From Mycolicibacterium goodii (GTDB taxonomy: Bacteria; Actinomycetota; Actinomycetes; Mycobacteriales; Mycobacteriaceae), in assembly GCF_001187505.1 (NCBI RefSeq), contig NZ_CP012150.1, forward strand, positions 6,916,048 through 6,980,047: 64,000 nucleotides of DNA, written 5' to 3'. The stretch's first letter is position 1; every line of letters starts with the position of its first letter. Shown piece by piece: positions 46,622 through 55,254 of this stretch. The position numbers were made by a program, and so were the translations under genes. Under the pieces are notes generated by a model. It searched no databases. It saw nothing but the letters and a program-made list of their open reading frames with translations, and had not been told where the DNA came from.

Positions 46622-47902
46622 TCAGCGCGTCAGGTTGGGCTTCCACTTTCCGGCGACATGCTCAACAATGCGCTCGGCCATACGTTTGGCTTCGGGCTGG
46701 AGGCTTTCGGGCAGAGCCCTGATACCGCGTTCGAAAGCGCCGGGCAGCTCCTCGCGGAGCTCGTCGACCCACGCCACCGCCTGATCGGCGGGGATGCCCA
46801 GGCGCCGTCCGACCTTGGTCCAGTCGGATGTGTTGACATCGAGCATCTTCCAGTGGTCACCGATTTTCATCGAGGACTGCAGACGCTCACGCTGGTCGTA
46901 TGGGGCCGCTGAGGCGACGTCATATAACGGAGCCACCTGAGCCCGCGATCCGATCAAGACCACCGAATAGTTCTTGGCGTGAGCGTCGGTGCCGCCGATG
47001 AGGACATTGAAGGCCACGGCCTTGAAGAAACGCTCGGCGTTCACCGCGCGATCTTCTACGGGAAGCCTGTTGAGGAGGTCGGCGACTTCACCGATGCCCG
47101 GTCCCCCATCGGACTGGTACTTCAAAGCGGGATGGACCGATAACGCCTGACACATGTCCTCTTGATGAACTCGACGCCACTCAGCGCCATCGTGAAACCG
47201 GTCGTAGCGAGCCAAGATCAACACTTCGGTCTCGGCGAGTTCCAGCACCTCGGTTCTGGCGGCGAGCAACCCCGCTTCGCTCGCCGCCCGCAGGCACAGC
47301 GCCTCGTTGATGTGGTGTCCCGCATAGCCGGCGAGTGCGGGCTTGACTATGACGTTCGTCGGCGTGGCATCGCGCGGAATACCGAACTGTCCTGACTCAG
47401 GGTCCCGGAACAGGGCAATCTTCGGTTGAGCGCCGGCGAGACTCCATCGTCCACCGAATCTACCTGGATCCCAGTCGGTTTGGTGAGTAGCCAAGTCTTG
47501 CGCGAGAACAACCAGATCGGGCCCGCTCAGCCATTCGATATCGCCGGTTCTGTCGTTGGCATCCGCGGAGTCACATTCCGGAGAGAGGATCTGGACCGCG
47601 CCCGCCGCATCTCGACCCACATGGGTTAGCAGCGCGAAGGGATTGTTCGGCGAAACGTTGTACTCACGTGCCCACCGTTGTCGTGTTCCTTCGCTGTCGG
47701 GAAGGAGCCCCTCCAGGTAGGCGCGAACAGCCTTGTCCCGGTGCCGGTCCGCGAGAAGCGGCATCGACAGCGACAGCGGTGTCGGATCCGGTTGCGCGAC
47801 GTAGTCGCTGTCGTAGCCGAAACTCAGCGCACCCTGGCTGGACTGCGAAAGCGTACCGACCGGAATACCGTCCAGATAAACACGCAACGTTCTAACGGCC
47901 AT
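46622..47902 (-). CDS. hipA: HipA-family toxin kinase
   Basis: A 426-residue Ser/Thr kinase of the HipA type; in E. coli HipA phosphorylates glutamyl-tRNA synthetase and causes dormancy. Motifs: VRTLRVYLDGIPVGTL in the N-terminal subdomain, SLAGAQPKIALF in the ATP-binding segment, the catalytic GGTDAHAKNYSVVL and the metal-binding PLYDVASAAPY. Its start shares one base with the stop of hipB, so the pair is coupled. The family is clear; the target is unknown. Confidence 0.92.
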   Translation of the reverse strand: MAVRTLRVYLDGIPVGTLSQSSQGALSFGYDSDYVAQPDPTPLSLSMPLLADRHRDKAVRAYLEGLLPDSEGTRQRWAREYNVSPNNPFALLTHVGRDAAGAVQILSPECDSADANDRTGDIEWLSGPDLVVLAQDLATHQTDWDPGRFGGRWSLAGAQPKIALFRDPESGQFGIPRDATPTNVIVKPALAGYAGHHINEALCLRAASEAGLLAARTEVLELAETEVLILARYDRFHDGAEWRRVHQEDMCQALSVHPALKYQSDGGPGIGEVADLLNRLPVEDRAVNAERFFKAVAFNVLIGGTDAHAKNYSVVLIGSRAQVAPLYDVASAAPYDQRERLQSSMKIGDHWKMLDVNTSDWTKVGRRLGIPADQAVAWVDELREELPGAFERGIRALPESLQPEAKRMAERIVEHVAGKWKPNLTR

Positions 47903-48225
47903 CAGTCTTGCCTCGTGCCAAACAGCGCATCGAAGGGGTCGGAGGCCTTCGACGTGGGCGCAGGCCTCTGAACACCGGCTTTCCGTGTTCGTTTACGCGG
48001 ACCGCTCACCTGCGCTTCAGCCACTGTCGCTTCAAGGCCCACACCGACAACGCGCAGCGCGTCAAGCACGCGTTGCGCTTCAAGGCGGGGGTGTCCCTTC
48101 TCCAATCGAACGACCCAATCCCGGCTGATGTGCAATCGCTGGGCGAGCTCCGCCTGCGTCATCCCCCGCGCAGTCCGGGCGGAGCGGACGAGCGCACCGA
48201 CGTCACCCATCGTCTTGATCTGCAT
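47902..48225 (-). CDS. hipB: HipB-family antitoxin (XRE)
   Basis: A 107-residue DNA-binding antitoxin. Helix-turn-helix: GALVRSARTARGMTQAELAQ, then LHISRDWVVRLEKGHP. The C-terminal tail is basic (GPRKRTRKAGVQRP). ATG at 48225 has AAGGTGG upstream; longer frames lack such a site. It should repress its own operon through the direct repeats at 48237-48281, and neutralise HipA. Confidence 0.9.
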   Translation of the reverse strand: MQIKTMGDVGALVRSARTARGMTQAELAQRLHISRDWVVRLEKGHPRLEAQRVLDALRVVGVGLEATVAEAQVSGPRKRTRKAGVQRPAPTSKASDPFDALFGTRQD

Positions 48226-48236
48226 CCCGCACCACC

Positions 48237-48281
48237 TTGTAGCCGTTCGACAACAATGCCGATTGTAGCCGTTCGACGACA
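48237..48281 (-). promoter_or_regulatory. hipBA promoter with two direct repeats, probable HipB operators
   Basis: TTGTAGCCGTTCGACAACA (48237-48255) recurs as TTGTAGCCGTTCGACGACA (48263-48281), 26 bp apart, so on the same side of the helix. Read on the minus strand, the upstream copy contains TACAAT (48262-48267), a good -10 for hipB. Repressor binding would cover it. Confidence 0.6.
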
Positions 48282-48458
48282 TTCACAAAAGATGTCGAGC
48301 GGCGACTTTCCCCAGTTCCCACGCCTCGCGTGCGTCGGCGCTGCGACCACAACAACACCGGATCGCACTGCTCAGAGACCTGAGGTATAAAGCAAATCTA
48401 TGACGTACCACTCCCGAACCCGCGAATAGAATTGCTTCAGCAGTCTGGAGGGGGAACT

Positions 48459-48766
48459 ATGCCTGAGCCGTTACGTGTCAATGTCGACAGTCTTCATCAC
48501 GCTTCAAACGCCATGCTCGATCACATGGACACGTCACGACGTGAGCACTCCAACCACGATGACGATCTTGTGAGCGCCGCTGGAAAGTGGAACGGCGAGA
48601 TCGCTGCAGCCCTCGCACACGTGGCCACGTCTTGGGCGGACAAACGAGCAGTTTTGCACACCGAGGGGGGCGGATCAGTAACGCGATGTCCGACGCGGTT
48701 GCGGGATACCTCGCAACGGACCGGAACGCCTCCGACGAGATTCAGAAGTCCGAAACGTCCCTGTAG
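48459..48766 (+). pseudogene. WXG100-like ESX-type protein, frameshifted in a poly-G tract
   Basis: About 102 residues when repaired: a helical hairpin with W-x-G-like WNGE in the turn (LVSAAGKWNGEIAAALAHVA) and a second helix in the other frame (SNAMSDAVAGYLATDRNASD). Six G at 48665-48670 where seven would keep the frame. Start has GGAGGGGGAA upstream; the repaired stop is 3 bp before the toxin gene. Such proteins partner toxins for type VII secretion. May be a true mutation, phase variation or a sequencing error. Confidence 0.65.
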
Positions 48767-48769
48767 CCC

Positions 48770-50512
48770 GTGGTCTCGATTCCGGACATCGAGCAGTGGG
48801 ATGTCGGCGTTCTTCAACAGGTCAGAGACACCGTCGTCAACGCCGGTCATAGCCTCCGGCGGCTAGGCGACGGCCTCGATGCAACCAAGAGAAGCTTGGA
48901 CGACTGGCACGGAGATGCAGCCGAGGCGTGGCGCACCGAGCATGGTAAAGCGGTAGTCGAAGTCGACCGACAGCATCGCGAAACGAACGCAGTCGTCGGC
49001 GTCATCGACAGCGCGATCGAGGACGTGCGCTGGTGTGTCAACGAATTGGACTCCGCACGCGCCGAGCCGGAGTCGATGGGCATGCAGGTTCAACCGGATG
49101 GCTCGGTGGTAGATCCTCGGGCCGCGAACGTCACTGACGAAGACGAAGCCGCGGAACGAGAACGGGTGCGAGTTACAGCAGAGGAGCGGCTCAAAGCTCT
49201 GCTGGTCAAGGCCACTGCCACCGATGTCGAAATAGGGAACGCGCTACGAGTTGCAGTCGCCGACAAACCAATCCAGGTGCCCGATGGGGCGCCGCACACA
49301 GACCCCGCCGTTCTGCTCGCAGAGCTTCAAGAGGCGACCAACCAGGCGGTCATCGACCAGATGGCCAAAATTCGCGGCATACAGAAACAACTCGATGAGG
49401 CCATGAGCGCCGCATACACAGGTGGGGCCGGCAGCCCTGCGCTCGAAAAAGTGCGCAAGCTCAAGGCCGAACTGACCACTGCCCTCAACGACCTGGGAAA
49501 CATCCCCGACTACTCGAACATCGACCCGAAGTCCGTCACGGTATCTCCAGACGGACACTTCCTGATCAACGGGGTCGACAAGGGCATGCCCTTCCAGATC
49601 TATGGACAGTTGAAGAACGGTACGGGCGAGTTCTTCGACCAGGCGAAGGGCACCAATTACAGCTTCAAAGACGGGAAACTGGTTTCCACCAACACACCGG
49701 ATCCTGGCCGCGTCACCCCAGACGATGAGCTTCTCTTCAACGCTGTCACTCTCGCCGTCGGCGCGCCCGAGGCTGCGGCCATGGTCAAAGGGGGCGGCGA
49801 AGCCGCCATCCACGGTTTGAAGACCCTCCTCGGCCGCGAAACCTTCGAGGGCGCTGCCGGGCTCACAGGTGAAAACGTGCTCCCGAAAGCCCTTGCCGCG
49901 GCAGAGGCTCGAGCCGACGATGCGGCAGCCAACCTTGCCGGCCATCACCCACCGCCTACTCTTGATCGGCCTGGGATTGCACCGGTCGACCATCCGACAG
50001 CCCGGTCGCCCGAACATCCCCAGCCGTCGGGTCCTGCTGCGGAATCGCCAGCACGTATCGAACACCCTGACAGCGTTCCCACACCGCATCACCACTCGTC
50101 GTCCATGGCTGACGGCGACGTATCCTTCCCAGATTCATCCCGGCCAATGTTGGGAAGCGATGACAGATACCACATCCCAGATGGAGCGACGGAAATACAG
50201 ATCGACAAACCCGGGGATTTGGGGACAACGATCACAGACATCGACCGCGTAGAGAATGGGGTCCTGTGGGAAGAGAAGTCTGCGACGTCCGCAGGGAACC
50301 CCGACCAGTGGGTCGAAAAACAGTTCGTAAACAAGATGGAGAAGTATATCGAATCTCAGCAATATATCGCCGGATTGGAAGACGCGCCGATCGGGATCAG
50401 ATTTACCAACCCAGGCGTGGACGCTGCGCTAAAGGCTGCAGTTGAGCAGGCTGCAGTCGAGCTGAGAGCGAAGCACCCTGGCGTAACAATTCTGATAGAT
50501 TGGACGTCGTGA
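48770..50512 (+). CDS. Type VII-linked polymorphic toxin with REase-fold nuclease tip
   Basis: A 580-residue toxin. The N-terminal 100 residues form a WXG-like helical hairpin (SLDDWHGDAAEAWRTEH). A coiled middle (to about 240) and a Pro/His-rich linker (about 400-450) follow. The C-terminal 130 residues carry VENGVLWEEKSATS, an E-x-K core near residue 500 typical of restriction-endonuclease-fold toxin tips, then QWVEKQFVNKMEKYIES. GTG at 48770 directly follows the WXG gene. The stop overlaps the immunity start (GTGA). Secretion by an ESX system and DNA cleavage are inferred from family features. Confidence 0.75.
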   Translation: MVSIPDIEQWDVGVLQQVRDTVVNAGHSLRRLGDGLDATKRSLDDWHGDAAEAWRTEHGKAVVEVDRQHRETNAVVGVIDSAIEDVRWCVNELDSARAEPESMGMQVQPDGSVVDPRAANVTDEDEAAERERVRVTAEERLKALLVKATATDVEIGNALRVAVADKPIQVPDGAPHTDPAVLLAELQEATNQAVIDQMAKIRGIQKQLDEAMSAAYTGGAGSPALEKVRKLKAELTTALNDLGNIPDYSNIDPKSVTVSPDGHFLINGVDKGMPFQIYGQLKNGTGEFFDQAKGTNYSFKDGKLVSTNTPDPGRVTPDDELLFNAVTLAVGAPEAAAMVKGGGEAAIHGLKTLLGRETFEGAAGLTGENVLPKALAAAEARADDAAANLAGHHPPPTLDRPGIAPVDHPTARSPEHPQPSGPAAESPARIEHPDSVPTPHHHSSSMADGDVSFPDSSRPMLGSDDRYHIPDGATEIQIDKPGDLGTTITDIDRVENGVLWEEKSATSAGNPDQWVEKQFVNKMEKYIESQQYIAGLEDAPIGIRFTNPGVDAALKAAVEQAAVELRAKHPGVTILIDWTS

Positions 50513-50862
50513 GTTACGTCTTCGACGTCGGTGACGACACCGTATGGAGTCCCGCTTTACGCGTGGGCGACTTATATGTGCGGTTCATGACTCAACTTGG
50601 CGATCTCTTCAACCTTTCAACTGGGTTGAGGGCCATGGCCTCGGACTACTACTACATCGATCCCGACACCTTTGAAGCGTTCGTCAAAAAAGTGTTCGAG
50701 GAGAACTTCCGTAGTTCGCACCCAGTGGGACGCGCAATGATGGAGTCCGTGCTCGCGCCGTCGGTGGTTATTCTTGATCGTATCAACAGACCGCTTTCAG
50801 CAGGCACCCCCGAGCAACGTGAATTCCTCGAAAAGGCGCGCTCCTTATCGATGGCACGTTGA
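50509..50862 (+). CDS. Probable cognate immunity protein
   Basis: A 117-residue protein starting VSYVFDVGDDTVWSPALRVG. Its GTG overlaps the toxin's stop by 4 bp, the usual arrangement of toxin and immunity. Composition is acidic at the N-terminus, as expected for a protein masking a nuclease. No family is recognised; assignment is by position. Confidence 0.65.
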   Translation: MSYVFDVGDDTVWSPALRVGDLYVRFMTQLGDLFNLSTGLRAMASDYYYIDPDTFEAFVKKVFEENFRSSHPVGRAMMESVLAPSVVILDRINRPLSAGTPEQREFLEKARSLSMAR

Positions 50863-51060
50863 TGCGTTTTGTTTTCGCCGACAGTTGAAGCGGATCAACT
50901 GGCCGCTCGGACCGTGCCTATACCACATCCCCGGTACGATCGCAGAATGCCAACGCTTGAACATTTATTCACGTTTCCTTAGAAACTCTAATCGTCGGCA
51001 ACACGCCTGCAGTCAACCCATTTGCCGCCAGGGACGCACTGCGGAGGCACAAATATTTGA

Positions 51061-51411
51061 AATCCGGTTCGGCGGCATAGAGGAATCTACCTTGATACAG
51101 GCGACGCCACGTGGGAGGCCGTTGAACACGGACTTAGCCAAGCCGACGCGAAGGCCCTCGGCTGGCAAGTAAACGAACAGTTTCTCCGCACGCAGTTGGA
51201 AAACCACGTCCCTCGGATCGACTACGTGCTCGACCACCGAAGATACGATTCACTCGAAGATATCGTAATCCACCGTCCAGGGTTTTTCTCTGCGATGGAG
51301 GTAGATTTTCTCGATAGAGAAGCCGCATCTTACGGATATCAGCGGATCGGCGAATCTTGGATCTATGTTGGGATGGAGGACGATGATGCAAAACTTCTTT
51401 ATGGAAGTTGA
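51061..51411 (+). pseudogene. Second toxin C-terminal tip fragment
   Basis: An open frame of about 116 codons without a proper start: HRGIYLDTGDATWEAVEHGL, then VPRIDYVLDHRRYDSLEDIV and REAASYGYQRIGESWIYVG. It looks like a C-terminal toxin domain that lost its N-terminal part; upstream pieces in other frames (ARDALRRHKYLKSGS) suggest decay. It overlaps the next immunity gene by 26 bp, as a toxin would. A displaced cassette is the likely explanation. Confidence 0.5.
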
Positions 51412-51850
51412 AGCCGTAGTAGGCCCACTGCTGGCCGAACTTGGATTCAAGCTTGACGAGACGGACGACACCCCAGATAGAGGGGGCAACCGATACTTCG
51501 CGTATTACCGCGGGAAAGATTGCAAACTCCAGGTTTACCAATCGTCCCGCGAAGGCGAGACAAACTGCATGATTGCCCCGTTGGACGCACCAAATGAATT
51601 TGGTCTGCTTAGCGAAAAATGGCAATACCTCACGCGATTCACGGAACGACCAAACCTGCCAGCGACGGAACTCATCCAAAACGCAAGGCGCGAGTATGAG
51701 TCCTACTCAAATCCATTGGAATGGGTCCGCGACCGTATCCGCACGAACTATGAATCGGCCCACGCCAGTATCCCCAAAATGCGGGGACGACTAGGTGTAC
51801 TGACCACGGACGTTACGCAGTCCCCGATGAGTATCGACACCAAGCACTGA
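51386..51850 (+). CDS. Orphan immunity protein of the second toxin cassette
   Basis: A 154-residue protein with CKLQVYQSSREGETNCMIAP and LDAPNEFGLL, shared with the next gene's product. It is probably an immunity protein, kept after its toxin decayed. ATG at 51386 follows GGAGG by 6 bp; ATG 51383 is also possible. Confidence 0.65.
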   Translation: MQNFFMEVEAVVGPLLAELGFKLDETDDTPDRGGNRYFAYYRGKDCKLQVYQSSREGETNCMIAPLDAPNEFGLLSEKWQYLTRFTERPNLPATELIQNARREYESYSNPLEWVRDRIRTNYESAHASIPKMRGRLGVLTTDVTQSPMSIDTKH

Positions 51851-51963
51851 TACCGGAGCGCACCGTTGCACCGCCTGTCGAGCGTCCAGCAGACTCCGAT
51901 GAGCCACGCCGCTACGCCGATCCGACGCGACTCTGCCCCTCAACGTCAGGAGCAATCGTCGAC

Positions 51964-52377
51964 GTGAGCCATACGAGACTCCATCGGCGCCTGGGAACAA
52001 CATTGACAGATCTCGGCTTCACGTTGGAAGCCGTCGACAGCTCAATCGTGGACGGATACCGTCCTGCATGGGCGGTCTACTACCGAAGCTCCGACTGCAA
52101 GTTACAGGTCTGCTGGTCAGCGCGTGAGGGTGGCATCGAGTTCATGCTCGCTCCCCTCGACGCCCCTAATAGCTTGGGCCTCACCGGTTCGTCCGACGGA
52201 TGGCGTTACCTGTTGACGCTCAGCCGGTCTGGCGATGACCTGCCGACCCCACCAGTCGATGCCGACAAGGAATCATGGTGGAACTGGCGAAAAGCCCTGC
52301 TGTCGGCCCATATTGACGAGGCGCGCGCCACCCTGGCCGCGTGGGCCACCGGTCGAGGTGGATGGCAGTGTCCATGA
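51964..52377 (+). CDS. Orphan immunity protein, paralogue of the preceding gene
   Basis: A 137-residue protein. YYRSSDCKLQVCWSAREGG and MLAPLDAPNSLGL align with YYRGKDCKLQV and MIAPLDAPNEFGL of the gene at 51386, so the two are diverged copies. No toxin remnant precedes it. Its stop overlaps the next start by 4 bp. Confidence 0.65.
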   Translation: MSHTRLHRRLGTTLTDLGFTLEAVDSSIVDGYRPAWAVYYRSSDCKLQVCWSAREGGIEFMLAPLDAPNSLGLTGSSDGWRYLLTLSRSGDDLPTPPVDADKESWWNWRKALLSAHIDEARATLAAWATGRGGWQCP

Positions 52378-52643
52378 GCAGCGTCCTCAGTGCGATCCCA
52401 GACGATGCCCGTGCAGTCATCGAAGATGAACTCGCGCGACGAAACCCGGAACTGTTACGTCTGCTTCAAGGGTCTCAGCGACCCACCATCGAACAGAGCC
52501 ATGCGCTCATCGATGCGCTCTCAGACGCGTTGAGCGAGAACTACGAGCCCGGACACATACCCAACGAACGCGGCAGGGCGATCGACCACGCCATCGGCGC
52601 CTACCTTCTGGCGTGGCCGATCGATCGGCGTCGGCCAGAATGA
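52374..52643 (+). CDS. Small hypothetical protein of the immunity array
   Basis: An 89-residue helical protein (IPDDARAVIEDELARRNPEL, then IEQSHALIDALSDALSENYE). Its ATG overlaps the previous stop (ATGA), so it is coupled to the immunity paralogue. A bidirectional hairpin follows at 52663. Probably another immunity or partner gene; no family is recognised. Confidence 0.6.
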   Translation: MSSVLSAIPDDARAVIEDELARRNPELLRLLQGSQRPTIEQSHALIDALSDALSENYEPGHIPNERGRAIDHAIGAYLLAWPIDRRRPE

Positions 52644-52662
52644 CGACACACGTCCTCAGCGA

Positions 52663-52687
52663 GGGGTGTTCAATACCTGAACACCCC
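52663..52687. terminator. Bidirectional hairpin between the immunity array and arr
   Basis: GGGGTGTTCA / TGAACACCCC, a perfect 10-bp stem with a 5-base loop, placed between two convergent genes (ends at 52643 and 52714). Confidence 0.7.
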
Positions 52688-52713
52688 CAATCGGGAGACC
52701 CGCCCATCCCCAC

Positions 52714-53145
52714 CTAGTCGTAGATCACCGCCAACCCCTGACGCCGCAGCTCCTCAAGCCCCTCCCGCATCGCGGCGATCTGCTCCGGCGGGTGCCCCAC
52801 CCAGTCGGTGAGCTCCCCGACGATCCGCACGGGCTGCCGGGTCCGGTAGGAGCGGGTCGGGTTGCCGGGGAGCTTCTTGTCGGTCACGTTCGGATCATCC
52901 TCGAGCTCGCCCTCGGGCTCGACGAGGTAAATACGCCCGCGACCCTGGCCGGCGGCCAGCTCGGCGCCCCACACCGCGGCGTCCAACGTCTGGGTGACGT
53001 AGACGTGGTTCATGATGCGCCCGGCCTCGAAGTTCGACTCCCGGCCGGGCACCAGCCGGTCCCCCACCTTGAGGTCGGCCTTGGTGCCGTGCAGATACGC
53101 CCCTGACTCGTGCACTTCGAACGGTTTCGGCGGATTCGCCACCAC
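52714..53145 (-). CDS. arr: Rifampin ADP-ribosyltransferase
   Basis: A 143-residue enzyme that transfers ADP-ribose from NAD+ to a hydroxyl of rifamycins, inactivating the drug. The sequence is very like that of M. smegmatis Arr: EVHESGAYLHGTKADLKVGD, PGRESNFEAGRIMNHVYVTQ and the end RRQGLAVIYD. Length matches. GTG at 53145 has AGGGGGA upstream and matches the MVANPPKPF start of the known enzyme. It lies between the immunity array and the amino acid transporter, and is between two directly repeated IS copies, though the differing target duplications argue against a composite transposon. Confidence 0.96.
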   Translation of the reverse strand: MVANPPKPFEVHESGAYLHGTKADLKVGDRLVPGRESNFEAGRIMNHVYVTQTLDAAVWGAELAAGQGRGRIYLVEPEGELEDDPNVTDKKLPGNPTRSYRTRQPVRIVGELTDWVGHPPEQIAAMREGLEELRRQGLAVIYD

Positions 53146-53224
53146 AGTTCCCCCTGTTCCGCGTGATCGGAACGCCGATTGTGCACCCGACACCGGGCCT
53201 TGCCGCAAGCCCCACCTGCACCCG

Positions 53225-53230
53225 TATAGT
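53225..53230 (+). promoter_or_regulatory. -10 box TATAGT upstream of the transporter operon
   Basis: TATAGT in GC-rich sequence 139 bp before the permease start, with TTGCCG 19 bp upstream as a weak -35. It is a candidate promoter for the five-gene operon. Confidence 0.4.
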
Positions 53231-53368
53231 GAGAGTGGGAAGCAGCGCCGATGGACGCGAATCAACCCAATCCCCATAGCGCCCAGCAATTTCTGTCAAT
53301 CCGCAGATAGTGTCCGCATGCCGTGGATACGCTGCGAAGGGTCCTGACCGCCCAGTCGAGAGGACCCT

Positions 53369-54244
53369 ATGACCGGACTCGTGCAAGCGCTTGTCGGCGG
53401 AATCCTCATCGGAGGGCTGTACGTCGCCATCAGCATCGGGTTCTCACTGTCGTTCGGTGTCCTTGACGTCGTCGACCTCGCGGTCGGGATGTGGGTGGTC
53501 ATCGGCGCGTTCGCCGCGATCGTGGTCAGCGACGCCCTCGGCATCGACGCGTTTGTCCTGCTCCCGGCGGTGTTCGTGGTGTTCGGGATCGTCGGCTGGA
53601 TCATCGCGCCGCTGATCTACCGGGTGCGGATGAGCAAATACGCGCTGCCCGCGCTGATGGGCCTGGCGTTCACGTTCGGGCTCGCGACACTGATCCGGGG
53701 CGGCCTGCTCACGGCGTTCGGCTACAACCCGCGCACCGTGCCCACCAGCCTGTTCCCCGGAAACGTCTCGATACTCGGCATCACGGCCCCGATGATCCGG
53801 GTGGCCGGTTTCGGGTTCGCGCTGATCGCGACGGCGCTGTTCCTGGCGTTCCTGTTCTACACCCGCACGGGCCTGGCGATCCGCGCCACCGCGCAGAGCA
53901 AAGAGAACGCCGGGCTGATGGGCATCGACGTCAAACGCATCAGCAGCCTGGTCTACGCGATCTACACCGGTCTCACCGCGATGGCCGGCGCGCTGCTCGG
54001 CGCGATCTACGCCATGACCCCCGAAGTCGGCCTGCGCTACACGCTGTTCGCGTTCTTCGTCGTGGTGCTGGCCGGCCTCGGCTCGGTGGTGGGCGTCATG
54101 GTCGCCGGGCTGTTCCTCGGCATCCTGCAGTCCCTGGTGACGACGTACGTCGGCGCCAACTACACACTGCTGGTGGTGTTCGCGGTGCTGTTCGTCGCGC
54201 TGCTGCTGTTCCCGCAAGGCATCTCCCGGCGGGGGATCGCATGA
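53369..54244 (+). CDS. livH: Branched-chain amino acid ABC transporter permease (LivH-type)
   Basis: A 291-residue inner-membrane permease with about eight hydrophobic segments (GGILIGGLYVAISIGFSLSF first, LLVVFAVLFVALLLFPQGI last). The cytoplasmic loop GLAIRATAQSKENAGLMGID is the EAA-like contact with the ATPases. AGAGGA precedes the ATG. It starts an operon of H, M, G, F and binding protein with overlapping ends. Substrate may be a branched-chain amino acid, urea or an amide; it cannot be told apart here. Confidence 0.9.
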   Translation: MTGLVQALVGGILIGGLYVAISIGFSLSFGVLDVVDLAVGMWVVIGAFAAIVVSDALGIDAFVLLPAVFVVFGIVGWIIAPLIYRVRMSKYALPALMGLAFTFGLATLIRGGLLTAFGYNPRTVPTSLFPGNVSILGITAPMIRVAGFGFALIATALFLAFLFYTRTGLAIRATAQSKENAGLMGIDVKRISSLVYAIYTGLTAMAGALLGAIYAMTPEVGLRYTLFAFFVVVLAGLGSVVGVMVAGLFLGILQSLVTTYVGANYTLLVVFAVLFVALLLFPQGISRRGIA

Positions 54245-55254
54245 GCAAGCGCCCCGCCTCCGGCGGTAACCCCTACCTGAATCTCGGCGTGCTGGCCGTC
54301 GTCGTCGCCGTCATGTGCCTGCTGCCGATGATGACGTCGCCCTACTATGTGCGCGTCGCCACCGGCGTCGCGCTGTGGGCCGGAATCGCGCTGTCCTGGA
54401 ACGTGATCTGCGGCTACGCCGGCTACATCAGCTTCGGCCACGTCGCGTTCTTCGGCATCGGCGCCTACACCACCGCGATCCTCATGCAGCCCCAGCACGA
54501 TTGGGACTTCTGGGCCACGCTGCCGGTCGCGGCCGTCATCGCCGGTGCGGTCGCCGCGCTGGTGGGCTGGCCCGCGCTGCGTCTGAAAGGCGCGTACTTC
54601 GCGATCGCCACGTGGGCGCTGGCCGAGGCGGTGCGCGAGCTCACCACCGTCGTCGAATTCACCGGAGGCTCGGGCGGTCTGAGCACGCCGATCCGCGCCG
54701 ACGACAACTTCTTCTTCTACACCATGCTCGCCGCCGCGGCCATCGCCTACGCGGTGTGCTACCTGCTGCTGGAACGCTCGAAGTTCGGGTTCAAGGTCAA
54801 AGCCGTGCGCGACAACGAGATCGCCGCACGCGCCCAGGGCATCAACACCAACCTGGTGAAGATCCAGGCGTTCGTGCTCAGCGCGGTCATCCCGGCCGTG
54901 CTCGGTGGCATCAACGCCTACTGGATCACGTTCATCAACCCGCAGAGCGTGCTGAACACGCTGATCACCGACCAGCTGGTGGTAATGGTGCTCGTCGGCG
55001 GGCTGGGCCACGCCTGGGGCCCGGCGCTCGGCGCGACCGCGATGTTCCTGCTGCAGGAACAACTCCGGGTGAGCTACGGCGAGACCACGGCCTACATCAT
55101 CGTCGTCGGCGCGATCGTCATGCTGATCGTGCTGTTCCTGCCCGACGGGCTGGTCAGCCTGGGCCGACGCGCGCGCCGAATGCGCCTGATACGCCAACTC
55201 CTCGGCCGCGCCGCGAAAGACGTCGCGCCGCAGAAGGCGGAGGCGCACCAGTGA
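54241..55254 (+). CDS. livM: Branched-chain amino acid ABC transporter permease (LivM-type)
   Basis: A 337-residue second permease. Typical LivM blocks: WNVICGYAGYISFGHVAFFG, RLKGAYFAIATWALAEAVR and FKVKAVRDNEIAARAQGIN, the last being the ATPase-contact loop. About nine membrane spans. Its ATG overlaps the LivH stop (ATGA). The stop overlaps the GTG of the LivG-type gene. Confidence 0.9.
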   Translation: MSKRPASGGNPYLNLGVLAVVVAVMCLLPMMTSPYYVRVATGVALWAGIALSWNVICGYAGYISFGHVAFFGIGAYTTAILMQPQHDWDFWATLPVAAVIAGAVAALVGWPALRLKGAYFAIATWALAEAVRELTTVVEFTGGSGGLSTPIRADDNFFFYTMLAAAAIAYAVCYLLLERSKFGFKVKAVRDNEIAARAQGINTNLVKIQAFVLSAVIPAVLGGINAYWITFINPQSVLNTLITDQLVVMVLVGGLGHAWGPALGATAMFLLQEQLRVSYGETTAYIIVVGAIVMLIVLFLPDGLVSLGRRARRMRLIRQLLGRAAKDVAPQKAEAHQ

